64,000 nucleotides of DNA, from positions 1,171,980 to 1,235,979 of the forward strand of contig NZ_SHMP01000003.1 in NCBI RefSeq assembly GCF_004217335.1, in the 5' to 3' direction. Positions 35,555 through 44,808 of the stretch are shown here, in pieces. Under the pieces are notes generated by a model. It was not told the origin of the DNA, did not search any database, and saw only the letters and a list, made by a program, of their open reading frames with translations. Source of the DNA: Natrinema hispanicum. Lineage in GTDB: Archaea > Halobacteriota > Halobacteria > Halobacteriales > Natrialbaceae. Position 1 is the first letter of the stretch. Each line of letters starts with the position of its first letter. Both the position numbers and the translations under genes were made by a program.

Positions 35555-35596
35555 GGTCGACGAACCGCGGGTCTGCGCCGCCGTGTGCGCTCGCGA

Positions 35597-35929
35597 TTAG
35601 ATCGCTGTCTCCTCCTGTGCCCGCTCGAGGCCGTTCTCTGCCTCTTGTCTGGTCTGCTCGAGGGGGGAGGGGGTGATCTCGTCGGGCAGGCCGATCCGAT
35701 CGGCCAGTGCCAGCAGCGTCTCGAGTTTGTGAGCTCGAGACGTTCGACCCCGTCCCAGTTCCGTCTCGACGAGATCGCCCAGAATCGGCTCCTGCAGGTC
35801 GCCGACGATTTCCTCGCGGTCAGTTTGCAGCCCCTCGAGCGTCGGGTTTTCGACCGGGGTGGGCTCGGCCTCGATCGTTCTCGAGCATGGGCGGACTGTC
35901 GGCGGGTGGCCCGTCACTCGAACCGTCAT
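35597..35929 (-). CDS. Hypothetical acidic protein
   Basis: A 110-residue acidic protein with strongly GC-biased third codon positions, which supports real coding over the overlapping plus-strand frames. The middle reads TLEGLQTDREEIVGDLQEPI then DLVETELGRG and HKLETLLALADRIGLPDE; the tail is Glu/Gln-rich and helical. I recognise no family. The start is uncertain: ATG at 35929 or 35935. It converges with the nucleotidyltransferase gene. Confidence 0.6.
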   Translation of the reverse strand: MTVRVTGHPPTVRPCSRTIEAEPTPVENPTLEGLQTDREEIVGDLQEPILGDLVETELGRGRTSRAHKLETLLALADRIGLPDEITPSPLEQTRQEAENGLERAQEETAI

Positions 35930-36062
35930 CCACACCGCTTGCAGTATCGTTTACAGCGCCGGCTCACGACACTGGACTTTAGCGGCTGCCGATCGACAGG
36001 TGGCCTATGAAACGTGGTTCCACTGATCTGAAACCATCGGTGACGGGCATGGGTGATCCGGC

Positions 36063-37424
36063 GTGATCGAGGATCGGGATGCCCTCGCGTCGACCGCGGC
36101 CCGCGACGTCGCTCTCGACTGTCTCGAGGCAGGCGTCGAGGCCGGCCATCCGCGGACGGTCATCCGTGATGCCGTCGCACTCGAGGACGAAACCCTCCGT
36201 GTCGCCGACGCGACGTCCGACCTCGAGGCGTACGACGACCTCGTCGTCCTCGGTGGGGGCAACGCTGCGGCCCACGTCGCTGCGGCGCTCGAGGGGATAC
36301 TGGGCGATCGGATCGACGGCGGTGTGGTCGTTACGGACGATCCAGTCGACACGGATCGTGTCGAGGTTCGCGAGGGCGATCATCCCGTGCCGAGCGAGCG
36401 CGGCGTCGCGGGGACGCGTGCCCTGCTCGAGGCGGCGGACGCGGCAACCGACGAGACACTCGTCGTGATGGCGATCACCGGCGGCGGCAGCGCGCTCATG
36501 CCCGCACCCGCCGGTGAGATCTCGCTTGCGGACCTGCAAGCGACCACCGACGCGCTGCTCGCAAGCGGGGCCGATATCGGCGAGATCAACGCGGTCCGCA
36601 AGCACCTCTCGGCGCTGAAAGGCGGCCGGCTGGCCCGCCGCGTTGCCCCAGCGACGGTCGTCTCGCTGCTTTTCAGTGACGTCGTCGGGAACGATCCAAG
36701 CGTCATCGCGAGCGGGCCTCTCGCGCCCGACGAGACGACGTTCGACGACGCGCTTGCGGTGCTCGAGCGCTCCGGAATCGACGCGCCCGAGACTGTTGTC
36801 GACCACCTCGAGCGCGGTGTGGCCGGCGAGATCGCCGAGACGCCGGATCCCGGTGATGCTGTCTTCGAGCATGTCTCGAATCACATCGTTGCCGACGGGA
36901 TGACCGTCCTCGAGGCGGCCCGCGAGGCGGCAGCCGAGCGCGGCTACGAACCGCTCGTCCTCTCCGCGCGGATTCGCGGGGAGGCCCGCGAGGCGGCCAC
37001 GACTCACGTTGCGATCGCCGAAGAGGTCCGCGCTACGGGGACCCCCGTTTCACCGCCGGCTGTCCTCCTCTCGGGTGGCGAAACGACGGTGACGATCCGC
37101 GGTGACGGGACGGGCGGCCCGAATCAGGAGTTCGCGACGAGCGCAGCGCTCGAGCTGGCGGACGAACGTGCAGGTAGCGGCCGGGACGATGACCGCAACA
37201 AAATCACGGTCGCCGCGATCGACACCGACGGCATCGACGGCGTGACCGACGCGGCCGGCGCGCTCGTCGACGGGACCACCGTCGAAGATCCAGAGAGCGC
37301 ACGCGCGGCACTCGCCGAAAACGATGTCTCCCCGTTCCTCGAGGCGCGACACGCGCTGATTCGGACGGGGCAGACGGGAACGAATCTAAACGACCTGCGG
37401 ATACTGGTCGTCGAGCAGTCCTAG
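36063..37424 (+). CDS. Glycerate 2-kinase (MOFRL family)
   Basis: A 453-residue kinase phosphorylating D-glycerate to 2-phosphoglycerate (branched Entner-Doudoroff/serine routes). The DUF4147 N-domain shows VVLGGGNAAAHVAAALE (about residues 61-77) and VMAITGGGSALMPAP (about 135-149), then EINAVRKHLSALKGGRLA (about 178-195). The C-terminal MOFRL domain has LLSGGETTVTIRGDGTGGPNQEFA and IDTDGIDGVTDAAGAL. GTG at 36063 has GGTGATC 10 nt upstream. Confidence 0.92.
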   Translation: MIEDRDALASTAARDVALDCLEAGVEAGHPRTVIRDAVALEDETLRVADATSDLEAYDDLVVLGGGNAAAHVAAALEGILGDRIDGGVVVTDDPVDTDRVEVREGDHPVPSERGVAGTRALLEAADAATDETLVVMAITGGGSALMPAPAGEISLADLQATTDALLASGADIGEINAVRKHLSALKGGRLARRVAPATVVSLLFSDVVGNDPSVIASGPLAPDETTFDDALAVLERSGIDAPETVVDHLERGVAGEIAETPDPGDAVFEHVSNHIVADGMTVLEAAREAAAERGYEPLVLSARIRGEAREAATTHVAIAEEVRATGTPVSPPAVLLSGGETTVTIRGDGTGGPNQEFATSAALELADERAGSGRDDDRNKITVAAIDTDGIDGVTDAAGALVDGTTVEDPESARAALAENDVSPFLEARHALIRTGQTGTNLNDLRILVVEQS

Positions 37425-37642
37425 CCCGCTGCGATCGCAAGGCTGTGACTTACCAGTAGATAGTAGCACAATTCCTTTATGCCGAATCCTGCCTGAAACT
37501 GAACCGGGCAGTTCGGTCACTACACGTGCGTATTGACCGATAGCGGTTCCTATCAGAGTAATAGTATGTGTGGGGGCGTACTACATACAGATCAGATATT
37601 CAGTACATGTTCTTCGCACTTTCCAGGATATAGTATATTATT

Positions 37643-37918
37643 TTAATTTATATTGTCGAGAAGTTGGTTCGCACGGATAATGATGTACAGAAGCACAATC
37701 CCACTACCAACTGCAAGGATAAATTGTGCTGCGAGCATGAATATGAACCTCAATACGGAGAAGTCTACAACAAATTCAGTTAATCGAAGGGCCAAGATTG
37801 GGAGAAAAGCGGCTACAACAACAGCCCCGATAAGTTTTGCAAGGGGGAGTGCTTCATCGAGGATCTGATCCGTATTGAGCTCTCCTGATGGAGACAAGAA
37901 CGGTTTTGGAGGCGACAT
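37643..37918 (-). CDS. Small membrane protein in AT-rich islet
   Basis: A 91-residue protein with an N-terminal polar segment MSPPKPFLSPSGELNTDQIL and two hydrophobic helices (about residues 27-47 and 52-82). Codons are A/T-rich, unlike every neighbour, which points to horizontal origin. A near-ideal TATA box at 37939-37948 lies 25 bp upstream of the ATG, so it is probably expressed. I do not recognise a family. Confidence 0.65.
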   Translation of the reverse strand: MSPPKPFLSPSGELNTDQILDEALPLAKLIGAVVVAAFLPILALRLTEFVVDFSVLRFIFMLAAQFILAVGSGIVLLYIIIRANQLLDNIN

Positions 37919-37938
37919 TCACTTATAGGTCAAGTATG

Positions 37939-37948
37939 ATAATTTATA
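37939..37948 (-). promoter_or_regulatory. TATA box of the islet membrane-protein gene
   Basis: TATAAATTAT on the minus strand, centred 25 bp from the ATG at 37918; the strongest TATA match in this part of the window. Confidence 0.6.
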
Positions 37949-38150
37949 CATTTCACGATTTACTACTGAAACTATCTTGACAGAACATGCACAGAATTTC
38001 TTGGGCAAGCGAATACCGTATTCTTCTCATATTCGGTGGGGTATTTTAAAGATTATTTGAAGAAACAAGCACTCTCGGTTACTGTAACACCTGTACTGAA
38101 CGCGAGTTTCACGAGCCACTCTGAATACGAAACTGTATTCCCAACTACTG

Positions 38151-38978
38151 TTACGGCTCCACGCTCGGCCCGAGCGCGTCGATCACGCGACAGGCGTTTT
38201 TCGAGAACGCCCGGTGCAGCAGGTCTTCGGAGACGTCGAGCGTGAGGATCTCCATGACCGCGACGTTGGGATGACAGGCGGGCGCACCGCTGCCGAAGAA
38301 GACGCGATCCGGATGCTCGAGCAGCGCGCGCTCGAGGTGGTCGCGATAGCGGACGAAACTGGTCTCGAGGTAGCAGTCGTCGTATTCCGTCAAGAGGTCG
38401 ATCATCTCGGTCATCAGTGACCGATTCAGCGGGTGGCCGCCGAAGTGGCCGACGATAACGGGAAACGAGCGCTCGAGGAGGGTTTCGGCAAGCGTTTCTG
38501 GCGGTGAATTAGTGCCGCCGCGAACGATCACGGGGAGGTCGACGTCCTCGAGCGCCGTGAGGACGTCGTCGTCGGGATAGTCGTCGACGGTTGGATCGAG
38601 GACGAAGCCGTGGAAGCGGTCGTCGTAGGCGTATTTCTCGATATCGCTTGGAGTCGTGTGGTGGTCATCGCGGCGGCTGACGGCGTTGCGGAGTCGGGAG
38701 GTCGTTTTCTGTCCCGGCGTCTGGGTGCCATTGATGCGCGCGAAGGCGGTGAGCGGCCGGTCGACGCTGCGTCTGGCGACGCTGTTGTTCGGCGCGACGT
38801 AGCTCGTCTCCGGTGCCGACGGCGGGAAGACGACCGCTTTCGTGATTCCGGCTTGGTGCAGCTCCCGCTCGAGTCGATCTGCCGTAATCGTGTGTCCCTG
38901 TGGGGCTCCCCCGCCACCAGGTGACGGCAATCGCGTCGAAAGGTCCACCACGCGAAACCCGTGTTCCAACTCCAGCAT
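38151..38978 (-). CDS. Amidohydrolase-like (TIM-barrel) protein
   Basis: A 275-residue protein resembling amidohydrolase_2-type metal-dependent hydrolases: MLELEHGFRVVDLSTRLPSP, the strand AGITKAVVFPPSAPETSY (about residues 45-62), HGFVLDPTVDDYPDDDVL, LPVIVRGGTN, FPVIVGHFGGHPLN (His pair, about 187-200) and FFGSGAPACHP near the end. The usual N-terminal HxH metal motif is not evident (DLSTRL instead of D.H.H), so it may be catalytically altered. ATG at 38978 is chosen; ATG at 39005 is possible. It is divergent from the thermosome gene. Confidence 0.75.
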   Translation of the reverse strand: MLELEHGFRVVDLSTRLPSPGGGGAPQGHTITADRLERELHQAGITKAVVFPPSAPETSYVAPNNSVARRSVDRPLTAFARINGTQTPGQKTTSRLRNAVSRRDDHHTTPSDIEKYAYDDRFHGFVLDPTVDDYPDDDVLTALEDVDLPVIVRGGTNSPPETLAETLLERSFPVIVGHFGGHPLNRSLMTEMIDLLTEYDDCYLETSFVRYRDHLERALLEHPDRVFFGSGAPACHPNVAVMEILTLDVSEDLLHRAFSKNACRVIDALGPSVEP

Positions 38979-39092
38979 TCCCACCAGACTGTTCCGAGTC
39001 GACATATATTGTGCTACCGGCCGGTGTCGTCCGGTTGTGTGGCTCAGGGACACGGAGAATCGCAAGACGGAGCGGTGGTTCGAGGGAAAGAA

Positions 39093-39099
39093 TTATATA
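39093..39099 (+). promoter_or_regulatory. TATA box of the thermosome gene
   Basis: TTATATA with CGAGGGAAAG (BRE-like) in front lies about 38 bp before the ATG, predicting a leader of about 10-12 nt that contains GTGAGG as ribosome binding site. Confidence 0.6.
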
Positions 39100-39133
39100 G
39101 AAGTGCTGACGACATGGTTAGTGAGGATCAACG

Positions 39134-40711
39134 ATGGCACAACAGCGACGCATGGGCGGACAGCCTATGTTCATTATGAGCGAGGACAGTCAGCGAACCC
39201 AGGGCCGCGACGCCCAATCGTCGAACATCATGGCCGGCAAGGCCGTTGCCGAGTCGGTACGCACCACACTCGGGCCCCGTGGCATGGACAAGATGCTCGT
39301 CGACTCCGGCGGGGACGTCGTCATCACCAACGACGGCGCGACCATTTTGAACGAGATGGACATCGAACATCCCGCGGCCCAGATGATCGTCGAAGTCGCC
39401 GACTCCCAGGAAGAGGAAGTCGGTGACGGCACGACGACCGCGGCCGTCCTCGCCGGCAACCTGCTCGGCGAGGCCGAGGACTTGATCGAGCAGGACGTCC
39501 ACGCGACGACAATCGTCGAGGGCTATCACGAGGCCGCCGAGATCGCCCTCGAGGCGATCGCCGAAGAGGTCGGCGAGGCCGACGTCGACGACGAGGTGCT
39601 CAAGCAGGTCGCCGAGTCGAGCATGACTGGCAAGGGTACCGGCGGACTCACCGCCGCCTCCCTGGCCGAGACGGTCGTCGAGGCGATCAGCCACGTCGAC
39701 ACCGACGCGGGCGTCGCACGCGACGACGTCACCGTCCATACCCAGATCGGTGCCTCCTCGAACGCCACCGAACTCGTCCCCGGAATCATCGTCGACGAGG
39801 AACCCGCCCACGACGGCATGCCGAGCACGGTCGAGGACGCGTCGATCGCCGTTCTGGACGTCGAACTCGACGTCCGGACCGGCGACGTCGACGCGGAGTA
39901 TGCCATCGACTCGATCGACCAGCTCAATGCCGCCATCGACGCCGAGGAAGGCGAACTCGAGGGCTACGCTGAAACCATCGCCGACAGCGGGGCTGACGTC
40001 GTCTTCACAACCGAGGACGTCAACGACCGCGTCGCCACTGCGCTCGCCAACGAGGGGATTCTCGTCTTCGAGAGTCTCGGCGACAGCGACGCCCGGCAGG
40101 TCGCCTCCGCGACCGGCGCACGCCGTGTCGGCGCACTCGACGACCTCGAGGAATCGGACTTCGGCTCCGCTGACCGGATCCACACCGAAACCTTCGGCGG
40201 TGACGACCTCGCGTTCGTCGAAGGCGGTGTGGCCGCAGAGACGGTCACTGTCTTCGTCCGCGGCGGTACCGAACACGTCGTCGACGAACTCGAGCGTGCT
40301 ATCGGCGACGCACTCGACGTCGTCGCGACGGCGCTCGAGTCCGGCGAAGTCGTCCCCGGTGCGGGTGCGACCGAGATCGCCATCGCGGACAAGATCCGCC
40401 AGGAAGCCGCCGGTATCGAGGGCCGCAAGCAACTCGCCGTGACGGCCTTCGCCGACGCACTCGATGTCGTCCCACGGACGCTGGCCGCCAACACCGGCCG
40501 CGACCCAATCGACGCGCTCGTGGACCTCCGTTCCGCCCACGAGTCCGAGGGTCGGGCCGGCCTGATCACCGATGGTGACGAGGTTACGATCGACGATCCC
40601 TTCGAGTACGGCGTCGTCGATCCCGCCGACGTCAAGCGCGAGGCCGTCGAGAGCGCCACCGAAGCCGCGACGATGATCGTCCGCATCGACGACGTCATCG
40701 CCGCCGAGTAA
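39134..40711 (+). CDS. Thermosome subunit (Cct3-like group II chaperonin)
   Basis: A 525-residue group II chaperonin subunit. ATP-site motifs are [20 protein letters not shown] (about residues 41-60), [19 protein letters not shown] (about 97-108) and, near the C-terminus, [16 protein letters not shown] (about 408-423). The N-terminus [21 protein letters not shown] resembles the third haloarchaeal paralogue (Cct3) more than Cct1/2, as does the C-terminus, which stops at RIDDVIAAE without the Gly/acid-rich tail. It may form part of hetero-oligomeric thermosomes. Confidence 0.93.
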   Translation: MAQQRRMGGQPMFIMSEDSQRTQGRDAQSSNIMAGKAVAESVRTTLGPRGMDKMLVDSGGDVVITNDGATILNEMDIEHPAAQMIVEVADSQEEEVGDGTTTAAVLAGNLLGEAEDLIEQDVHATTIVEGYHEAAEIALEAIAEEVGEADVDDEVLKQVAESSMTGKGTGGLTAASLAETVVEAISHVDTDAGVARDDVTVHTQIGASSNATELVPGIIVDEEPAHDGMPSTVEDASIAVLDVELDVRTGDVDAEYAIDSIDQLNAAIDAEEGELEGYAETIADSGADVVFTTEDVNDRVATALANEGILVFESLGDSDARQVASATGARRVGALDDLEESDFGSADRIHTETFGGDDLAFVEGGVAAETVTVFVRGGTEHVVDELERAIGDALDVVATALESGEVVPGAGATEIAIADKIRQEAAGIEGRKQLAVTAFADALDVVPRTLAANTGRDPIDALVDLRSAHESEGRAGLITDGDEVTIDDPFEYGVVDPADVKREAVESATEAATMIVRIDDVIAAE

Positions 40712-40915
40712 CGTCGCTGTCGCGACTCCTGTTTTATTTCGTTGGTCGTATTCGATCGGGACTGACTGGCGACGGCTCGATTTCCGTTACCTTCTCGGAG
40801 TGTACTGTCACGATCCACACCAACGGGGAGGCTGGTGATCGGCCCCGCACGCCGACACGCTGCCCCGACAGGCAACTGAGAGAAGGGGGCCGTAACTCGT
40901 CCGCGGCAACTCACG

Positions 40916-41758
40916 TCAGCTGTCGTCACCCGGTACGGGCTCGAGGACGACCCGATCACCGGGCTCGAGGTCGAATGCCTCGTCACCACGGCCCTGATTG
41001 ACGTCGAGTTCCACGTAGCCGTGGCTGCCGACGGTCGCCAGTCGATCGCCGACGGGGACGGCCGCGAACGTCTCGCCGACGGGGACGGACTCGCCGTTGG
41101 CTCGGACCCGTTCTCGGTCCTCGAGCGCCGGCCCCGGTACGTTCGTGATGACGTTCCCGAAGCCGTCGACGGCCAGCACTTCGCCGATCGCTCGCTCGGC
41201 ATCGAGTGTCGCCGTCGGGAGTTCGAGATCGACATCGGCTGTCGTCGGCTCGAGCCACGCGAGTGACTCGAGATCCGCGATGTCGGCGTCGTGGACCGCG
41301 GCGGCAGCCGGTGCGAAGACGTCCCGCCCGTGGAACGTCTTGCTTCGGCCCTGTGGCGGGTGCTGGCTGTGGCTGTTGGGTTCAGACTGGTCAGTCGTCG
41401 GCTCGACGGGGTCGAGACCGTCCTCGTCGATCAGGGAGGACTCGAGTCGGCCTGCATCGCCTGCGAGCCGCCGCGCAGCAGGCAGCAACACGCCGTTGTC
41501 CGGGCCGACGAGCGTGTGCTCGCCAGCACGGACGACGATCGCGTCGCGGTCGGTCCCGACACCGGGGTCGATGACCACGAGATGCGTTGCAGGCGGAAAA
41601 TAGGGGAGTACTTCGCGAAGCCAGAAGGCGGCCGTCCGGACGTCCTGTCGGGGGAAGTCATGGGCGACGTCGACCAACCTAGCGTCCGTTCGCTGTCGCA
41701 GGACGCCTTTCATCACTGCCGGATACGGCGTGCCGAAGTCCGAAGCGAGCGTGATCAT
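40916..41758 (-). CDS. SAM hydroxide adenosyltransferase (DUF62 family)
   Basis: A 280-residue member of the fluorinase/chlorinase-like DUF62 family, whose archaeal members hydrolyse S-adenosylmethionine to adenosine and methionine. Seen are MITLASDFGTPYPAVMKGVL (SDFG motif), VDVAHDFPRQDVRTAAFWL, VVIDPGVGTDRDAIVV, LVGPDNGVL and KTFHGRDVFAPAAA, and the C-terminal barrel DGFGNVITNVPG. The Asp-Arg-His hydrolytic signature of the family appears conserved. An Asp/Ser/His/Gln-rich insertion lies before the KTFHGRD motif. ATG at 41758 starts at the family N-terminus. It lies downstream of nadM. Confidence 0.88.
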   Translation of the reverse strand: MITLASDFGTPYPAVMKGVLRQRTDARLVDVAHDFPRQDVRTAAFWLREVLPYFPPATHLVVIDPGVGTDRDAIVVRAGEHTLVGPDNGVLLPAARRLAGDAGRLESSLIDEDGLDPVEPTTDQSEPNSHSQHPPQGRSKTFHGRDVFAPAAAAVHDADIADLESLAWLEPTTADVDLELPTATLDAERAIGEVLAVDGFGNVITNVPGPALEDRERVRANGESVPVGETFAAVPVGDRLATVGSHGYVELDVNQGRGDEAFDLEPGDRVVLEPVPGDDS

Positions 41759-41875
41759 AGTTGCCGCTACGAACTGCCGGCCCATAATGCCGGTTGGAAC
41801 TGTCTCGCGTCACGGCCGCACGACGGGCCGTGAGTATACCGGAGCGGAGTCCACCCGGCGGTATCACGTCGGTCG

Positions 41876-42400
41876 TCAGCTGTCGTTTGTGTTCGAGTCC
41901 GATTCGCTGACCATCTGAATGCGCTCGATGCCGTTCATTTCCTCGACGACGTCGACGACGGCTTCGGGAACGAGCGACTCCCAGTCGCCGCCGGAGATCA
42001 TCCGCTCGCGAACCTCCGATCCCTCGAGGACCTCGCGATTGAACATCGGTGACTGGCGGATCTCGATCCCGGCTTCCCGAAAGAGCTGGATGACCAGCGG
42101 GTTATTCGAGTAGGCGACGTCGAAATCCGGGCTCATGCTCTGGACGTGGCTGACCCACACCGAGTTTCGCTCTAGGTCTTCGATCGGAACGGCGTAGGTC
42201 ACGAGGTCGTAGCCGACCAATGACTTCGTAATCATCATGATCCGCTCGCCGGCAGTAAACGGGTTTCTGGTCGTATGGGAGTCGTCGGCGCTCCCGATCC
42301 CGAGCACGAGTTCGTCGACGTCGTCAGCGATCTGTTCGACCATACTCAAGTGACCGTTGTGAAACGGCTGGAAGCGGCCGATGTAGAACCCCCGAGTCAT
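41876..42400 (-). CDS. nadM: Nicotinamide-nucleotide adenylyltransferase
   Basis: A 174-residue archaeal NMN adenylyltransferase making NAD+ from NMN and ATP. The nucleotidyl-transferase motif is GFYIGRFQPFHNGHLSMV (residues 4-21), followed by LVLGIGSADDSHTTRNPFTAGER (family-specific), and the second motif MISGGDWESLVP (about 136-147). The acidic tail ESDSNTNDS is halophile-typical. CTTAAG 25-30 bp upstream suggests a leaderless mRNA. Divergent from lonB. Confidence 0.95.
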   Translation of the reverse strand: MTRGFYIGRFQPFHNGHLSMVEQIADDVDELVLGIGSADDSHTTRNPFTAGERIMMITKSLVGYDLVTYAVPIEDLERNSVWVSHVQSMSPDFDVAYSNNPLVIQLFREAGIEIRQSPMFNREVLEGSEVRERMISGGDWESLVPEAVVDVVEEMNGIERIQMVSESDSNTNDS

Positions 42401-42705
42401 GCCGGATACTGCTCGAGCAGCACGCTTAAGCGTGGCGAGTCACCCCGAATCACGCCTTGTGACACAGTATAGCATGTTAGGCATATTTTCACACGTGTGT
42501 TTGCCACGCATGATGCATTCGGCTACAGACCGGTCCTGAAACGATATATTCGCAGCAGTTTACACCTGTCTAAACACGTCGACGACTTCGCTTGATTTGC
42601 CCCGTCGACCGCTGTGCCTCCCGGTATCAACAACTGACACCATCCTCCGTATGGAGAAAGTATATCAGTGCCAATCCCTTCGACACAGATACCGAACAGA
42701 GTTCT
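42401..42705. promoter_or_regulatory. Divergent promoter region nadM / lonB
   Basis: This 305-bp region has no gene. The nadM TATA box is CTTAAG at 42425-42430 (27 bp from its ATG). A candidate lonB TATA box is AGTATATC at 42659-42666, about 44 bp before the ATG at 42706, leaving a leader of roughly 18 nt. An inverted CACACGTGTG lies near 42490-42499. Confidence 0.5.
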
Positions 42706-44808
42706 ATGAGTAACGATACGAACGTTGACGACCCTCCTGAAGACGCTTCGACTGGTCCCGACCAGGACCAATCCGAGCGTCAGGGAGAGCGGTCGCCGCT
42801 CGAGGAGGACGGCGACCGTCGTACCGACGTCGACGACGAAATCGAAACCGTCGAAGACCTCGGCAGTACGGTCGAGGTCGATCCCGGCGTCGAAGTCGAC
42901 GAGGAGATCGCCGAGGACGACCTTCTCGGCGGCCTCAAGATCGACTCGACGGAGGACATCGAAGTCCCCGATCGACTCGTCGATCAGGTCATTGGTCAGG
43001 ACGAGGCACGAGATATCATCATCAAGGCGGCAAAACAGCGCCGACACGTCATGATGATCGGCTCGCCGGGGACCGGCAAGTCGATGCTGGCGAAGGCGAT
43101 GAGCCAACTGCTGCCGAAAGAGGACCTTCAGGACGTTTTAGTCTATCACAACCCTGATGACGGGAACGAGCCGAAGGTCCGAACTGTCCCCGCCGGGAAG
43201 GGCGAACAGATCATCGATGCCCACAAGGAGGAAGCCCGCAAGCGCAACCAGATGCGGTCGATCCTCATGTGGATCATCATCGCAGTCGTCATCGGCTATG
43301 CGATCTTAAGCACCACCAGTCCGCTGCTTGGCATCCTCGCGGCAGGGATCATCTGGCTGATCTTCCGGTATACGTCCCGCGGGTCCGATGCAATGGTGCC
43401 CAACATGATCGTCAACAACGGCGATCAGCGCGTCGCTCCCTTCGAGGACGCGACCGGTGCCCACGCCGGTGCGCTGCTGGGCGACGTCCGCCACGACCCC
43501 TTCCAGTCCGGTGGCATGGAGACGCCAAGCCACGACCGCGTCGAACCCGGCGCGATCCACAAATCGAACAAGGGCGTGCTGTTCGTCGACGAGATCAACA
43601 CGCTCGACATCCGGACTCAGCAGAAGCTGATGACGGCCATCCAGGAAGGCGAGTTCGCTATCACGGGCCAGTCCGAGCGCTCCTCGGGTGCGATGGTCCA
43701 GACCGAACCCGTCCCCTGTGACTTCATCATGGTCGCTGCAGGGAACCTCGATGCAATGGAGAACATGCACCCCGCGCTCCGCAACCGGATCAAGGGGTAC
43801 GGGTACGAGGTCTACATGGACGACACCATCGAGGACACCGCCGAGATGCGACGCAAGTACGCCCGCTTCGTCGCCCAGGAGGTCGAACGCGACGGCCGCC
43901 TGCCCCACTTCACCGACGACGCCGTCGAGGAACTCATCCTCGAGGCCAAGCGTCGCTCGGGCCGGAAGAATCACTTGACGCTGCACTTCCGTAGCCTCGG
44001 CGGACTGGTCCGCGTCGCCGGCGACATCGCCCGCGCCGAGGACCGCGACTACACGACCCGTGAGGACGTCCTGCAGGCCAAACAGCGCTCCCGGTCGATC
44101 GAGCAACAGCTCGCCGACGACTACATCGAGCGCCGCAAGGACTACGAACTGCAGGTCACCGAAGACGGCGTTCAGGGCCGTGTCAACGGCCTTGCTGTCA
44201 TGGGCGAGGACTCCGGTATCATGCTCCCCGTGATGGCCGAGATCGCCCCCGCCCAGGGCGGCGGGCAGGTGATCGCCACCGGCAAACTCCAGGAGATGGC
44301 CGAGGAGTCGGTCCAGAACGTCTCCGCGATCATCAAGAAGTTCTCCGACGTCGACCTCTCGGAGAAGGACATCCACATCCAGTTCGTCCAGGCCGGCCAG
44401 CAGGGCGTCGACGGCGATTCGGCCTCCATCACGGTGGCAACCGCCGTCATCAGCGCCTTGGAGAACATCCCGGTCGATCAGTCGATCGCGATGACTGGCT
44501 CGCTGTCGGTGCGGGGCGACGTGCTCCCGGTCGGTGGGGTCACCCACAAGATCGAAGCCGCCGCGAAAGCCGGCTGTGATACGGTCATCATCCCGAAAGC
44601 CAACGAACAGGACGTGATGATCGAAGAGGAGTACGAAGAGATGGTCGATATCGTCCCCTGTTCGAACATCAGCGAAGTCCTGGATGTCGCCCTGATGGGC
44701 GAACCAAAGAAGGACTCGCTGGTCGACCGCCTCAAGTCGATCACTGACGCTGCGTTCGACCAGAGTGCCGTCGGCTCCGCCAGCGGGTCGAACCCGAGCC
44801 CGCAGTAA
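42706..44808 (+). CDS. lonB: ATP-dependent protease LonB (membrane-anchored)
   Basis: A 700-residue archaeal LonB that degrades damaged or regulatory proteins at the membrane. Order: acidic N-terminal extension (1-75), AAA+ domain with Walker A GSPGTGKS (119-126), two membrane helices inserted after Walker A (about 186-200 and 205-220), Walker B GVLFVDEIN, sensor regions, then the Ser-Lys protease domain with VDGDSAS (S572) and VGGVTHKIEAAAKAG (K615). ATG at 42706 precedes the acidic extension. The next gene begins on the base after its TAA. Confidence 0.96.
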   Translation: MSNDTNVDDPPEDASTGPDQDQSERQGERSPLEEDGDRRTDVDDEIETVEDLGSTVEVDPGVEVDEEIAEDDLLGGLKIDSTEDIEVPDRLVDQVIGQDEARDIIIKAAKQRRHVMMIGSPGTGKSMLAKAMSQLLPKEDLQDVLVYHNPDDGNEPKVRTVPAGKGEQIIDAHKEEARKRNQMRSILMWIIIAVVIGYAILSTTSPLLGILAAGIIWLIFRYTSRGSDAMVPNMIVNNGDQRVAPFEDATGAHAGALLGDVRHDPFQSGGMETPSHDRVEPGAIHKSNKGVLFVDEINTLDIRTQQKLMTAIQEGEFAITGQSERSSGAMVQTEPVPCDFIMVAAGNLDAMENMHPALRNRIKGYGYEVYMDDTIEDTAEMRRKYARFVAQEVERDGRLPHFTDDAVEELILEAKRRSGRKNHLTLHFRSLGGLVRVAGDIARAEDRDYTTREDVLQAKQRSRSIEQQLADDYIERRKDYELQVTEDGVQGRVNGLAVMGEDSGIMLPVMAEIAPAQGGGQVIATGKLQEMAEESVQNVSAIIKKFSDVDLSEKDIHIQFVQAGQQGVDGDSASITVATAVISALENIPVDQSIAMTGSLSVRGDVLPVGGVTHKIEAAAKAGCDTVIIPKANEQDVMIEEEYEEMVDIVPCSNISEVLDVALMGEPKKDSLVDRLKSITDAAFDQSAVGSASGSNPSPQ

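Larger units (their letters stand above)
37425..38150. other. AT-rich islet
   Basis: About 725 bp with base composition unlike the rest (for example 37621-37680 is 18 of 60 G+C) lying between glycerate kinase and the amidohydrolase. It holds one small membrane-protein gene (37643-37918), a strong TATA box, and two copies of the motif GAATAC...GTATTC (38011-38023 and 38123-38140). No integrase or transposase remains. Likely acquired DNA or the remnant of an insertion. Confidence 0.6.

Noticed and set aside
36005..37007. Long basic frames antisense to glycerate kinase
   Set aside because: They mirror the high-GC third positions of the real gene and have Arg/Ser/Ala-rich composition without a family signal.
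38036..38245. 69-aa plus-strand frame (GTG start) in the AT-rich islet
   Set aside because: Its second half is antisense to the amidohydrolase gene and becomes an arginine-rich artefact. Only the first ~38 codons lie in the islet, with no family match; at most a decayed gene fragment.
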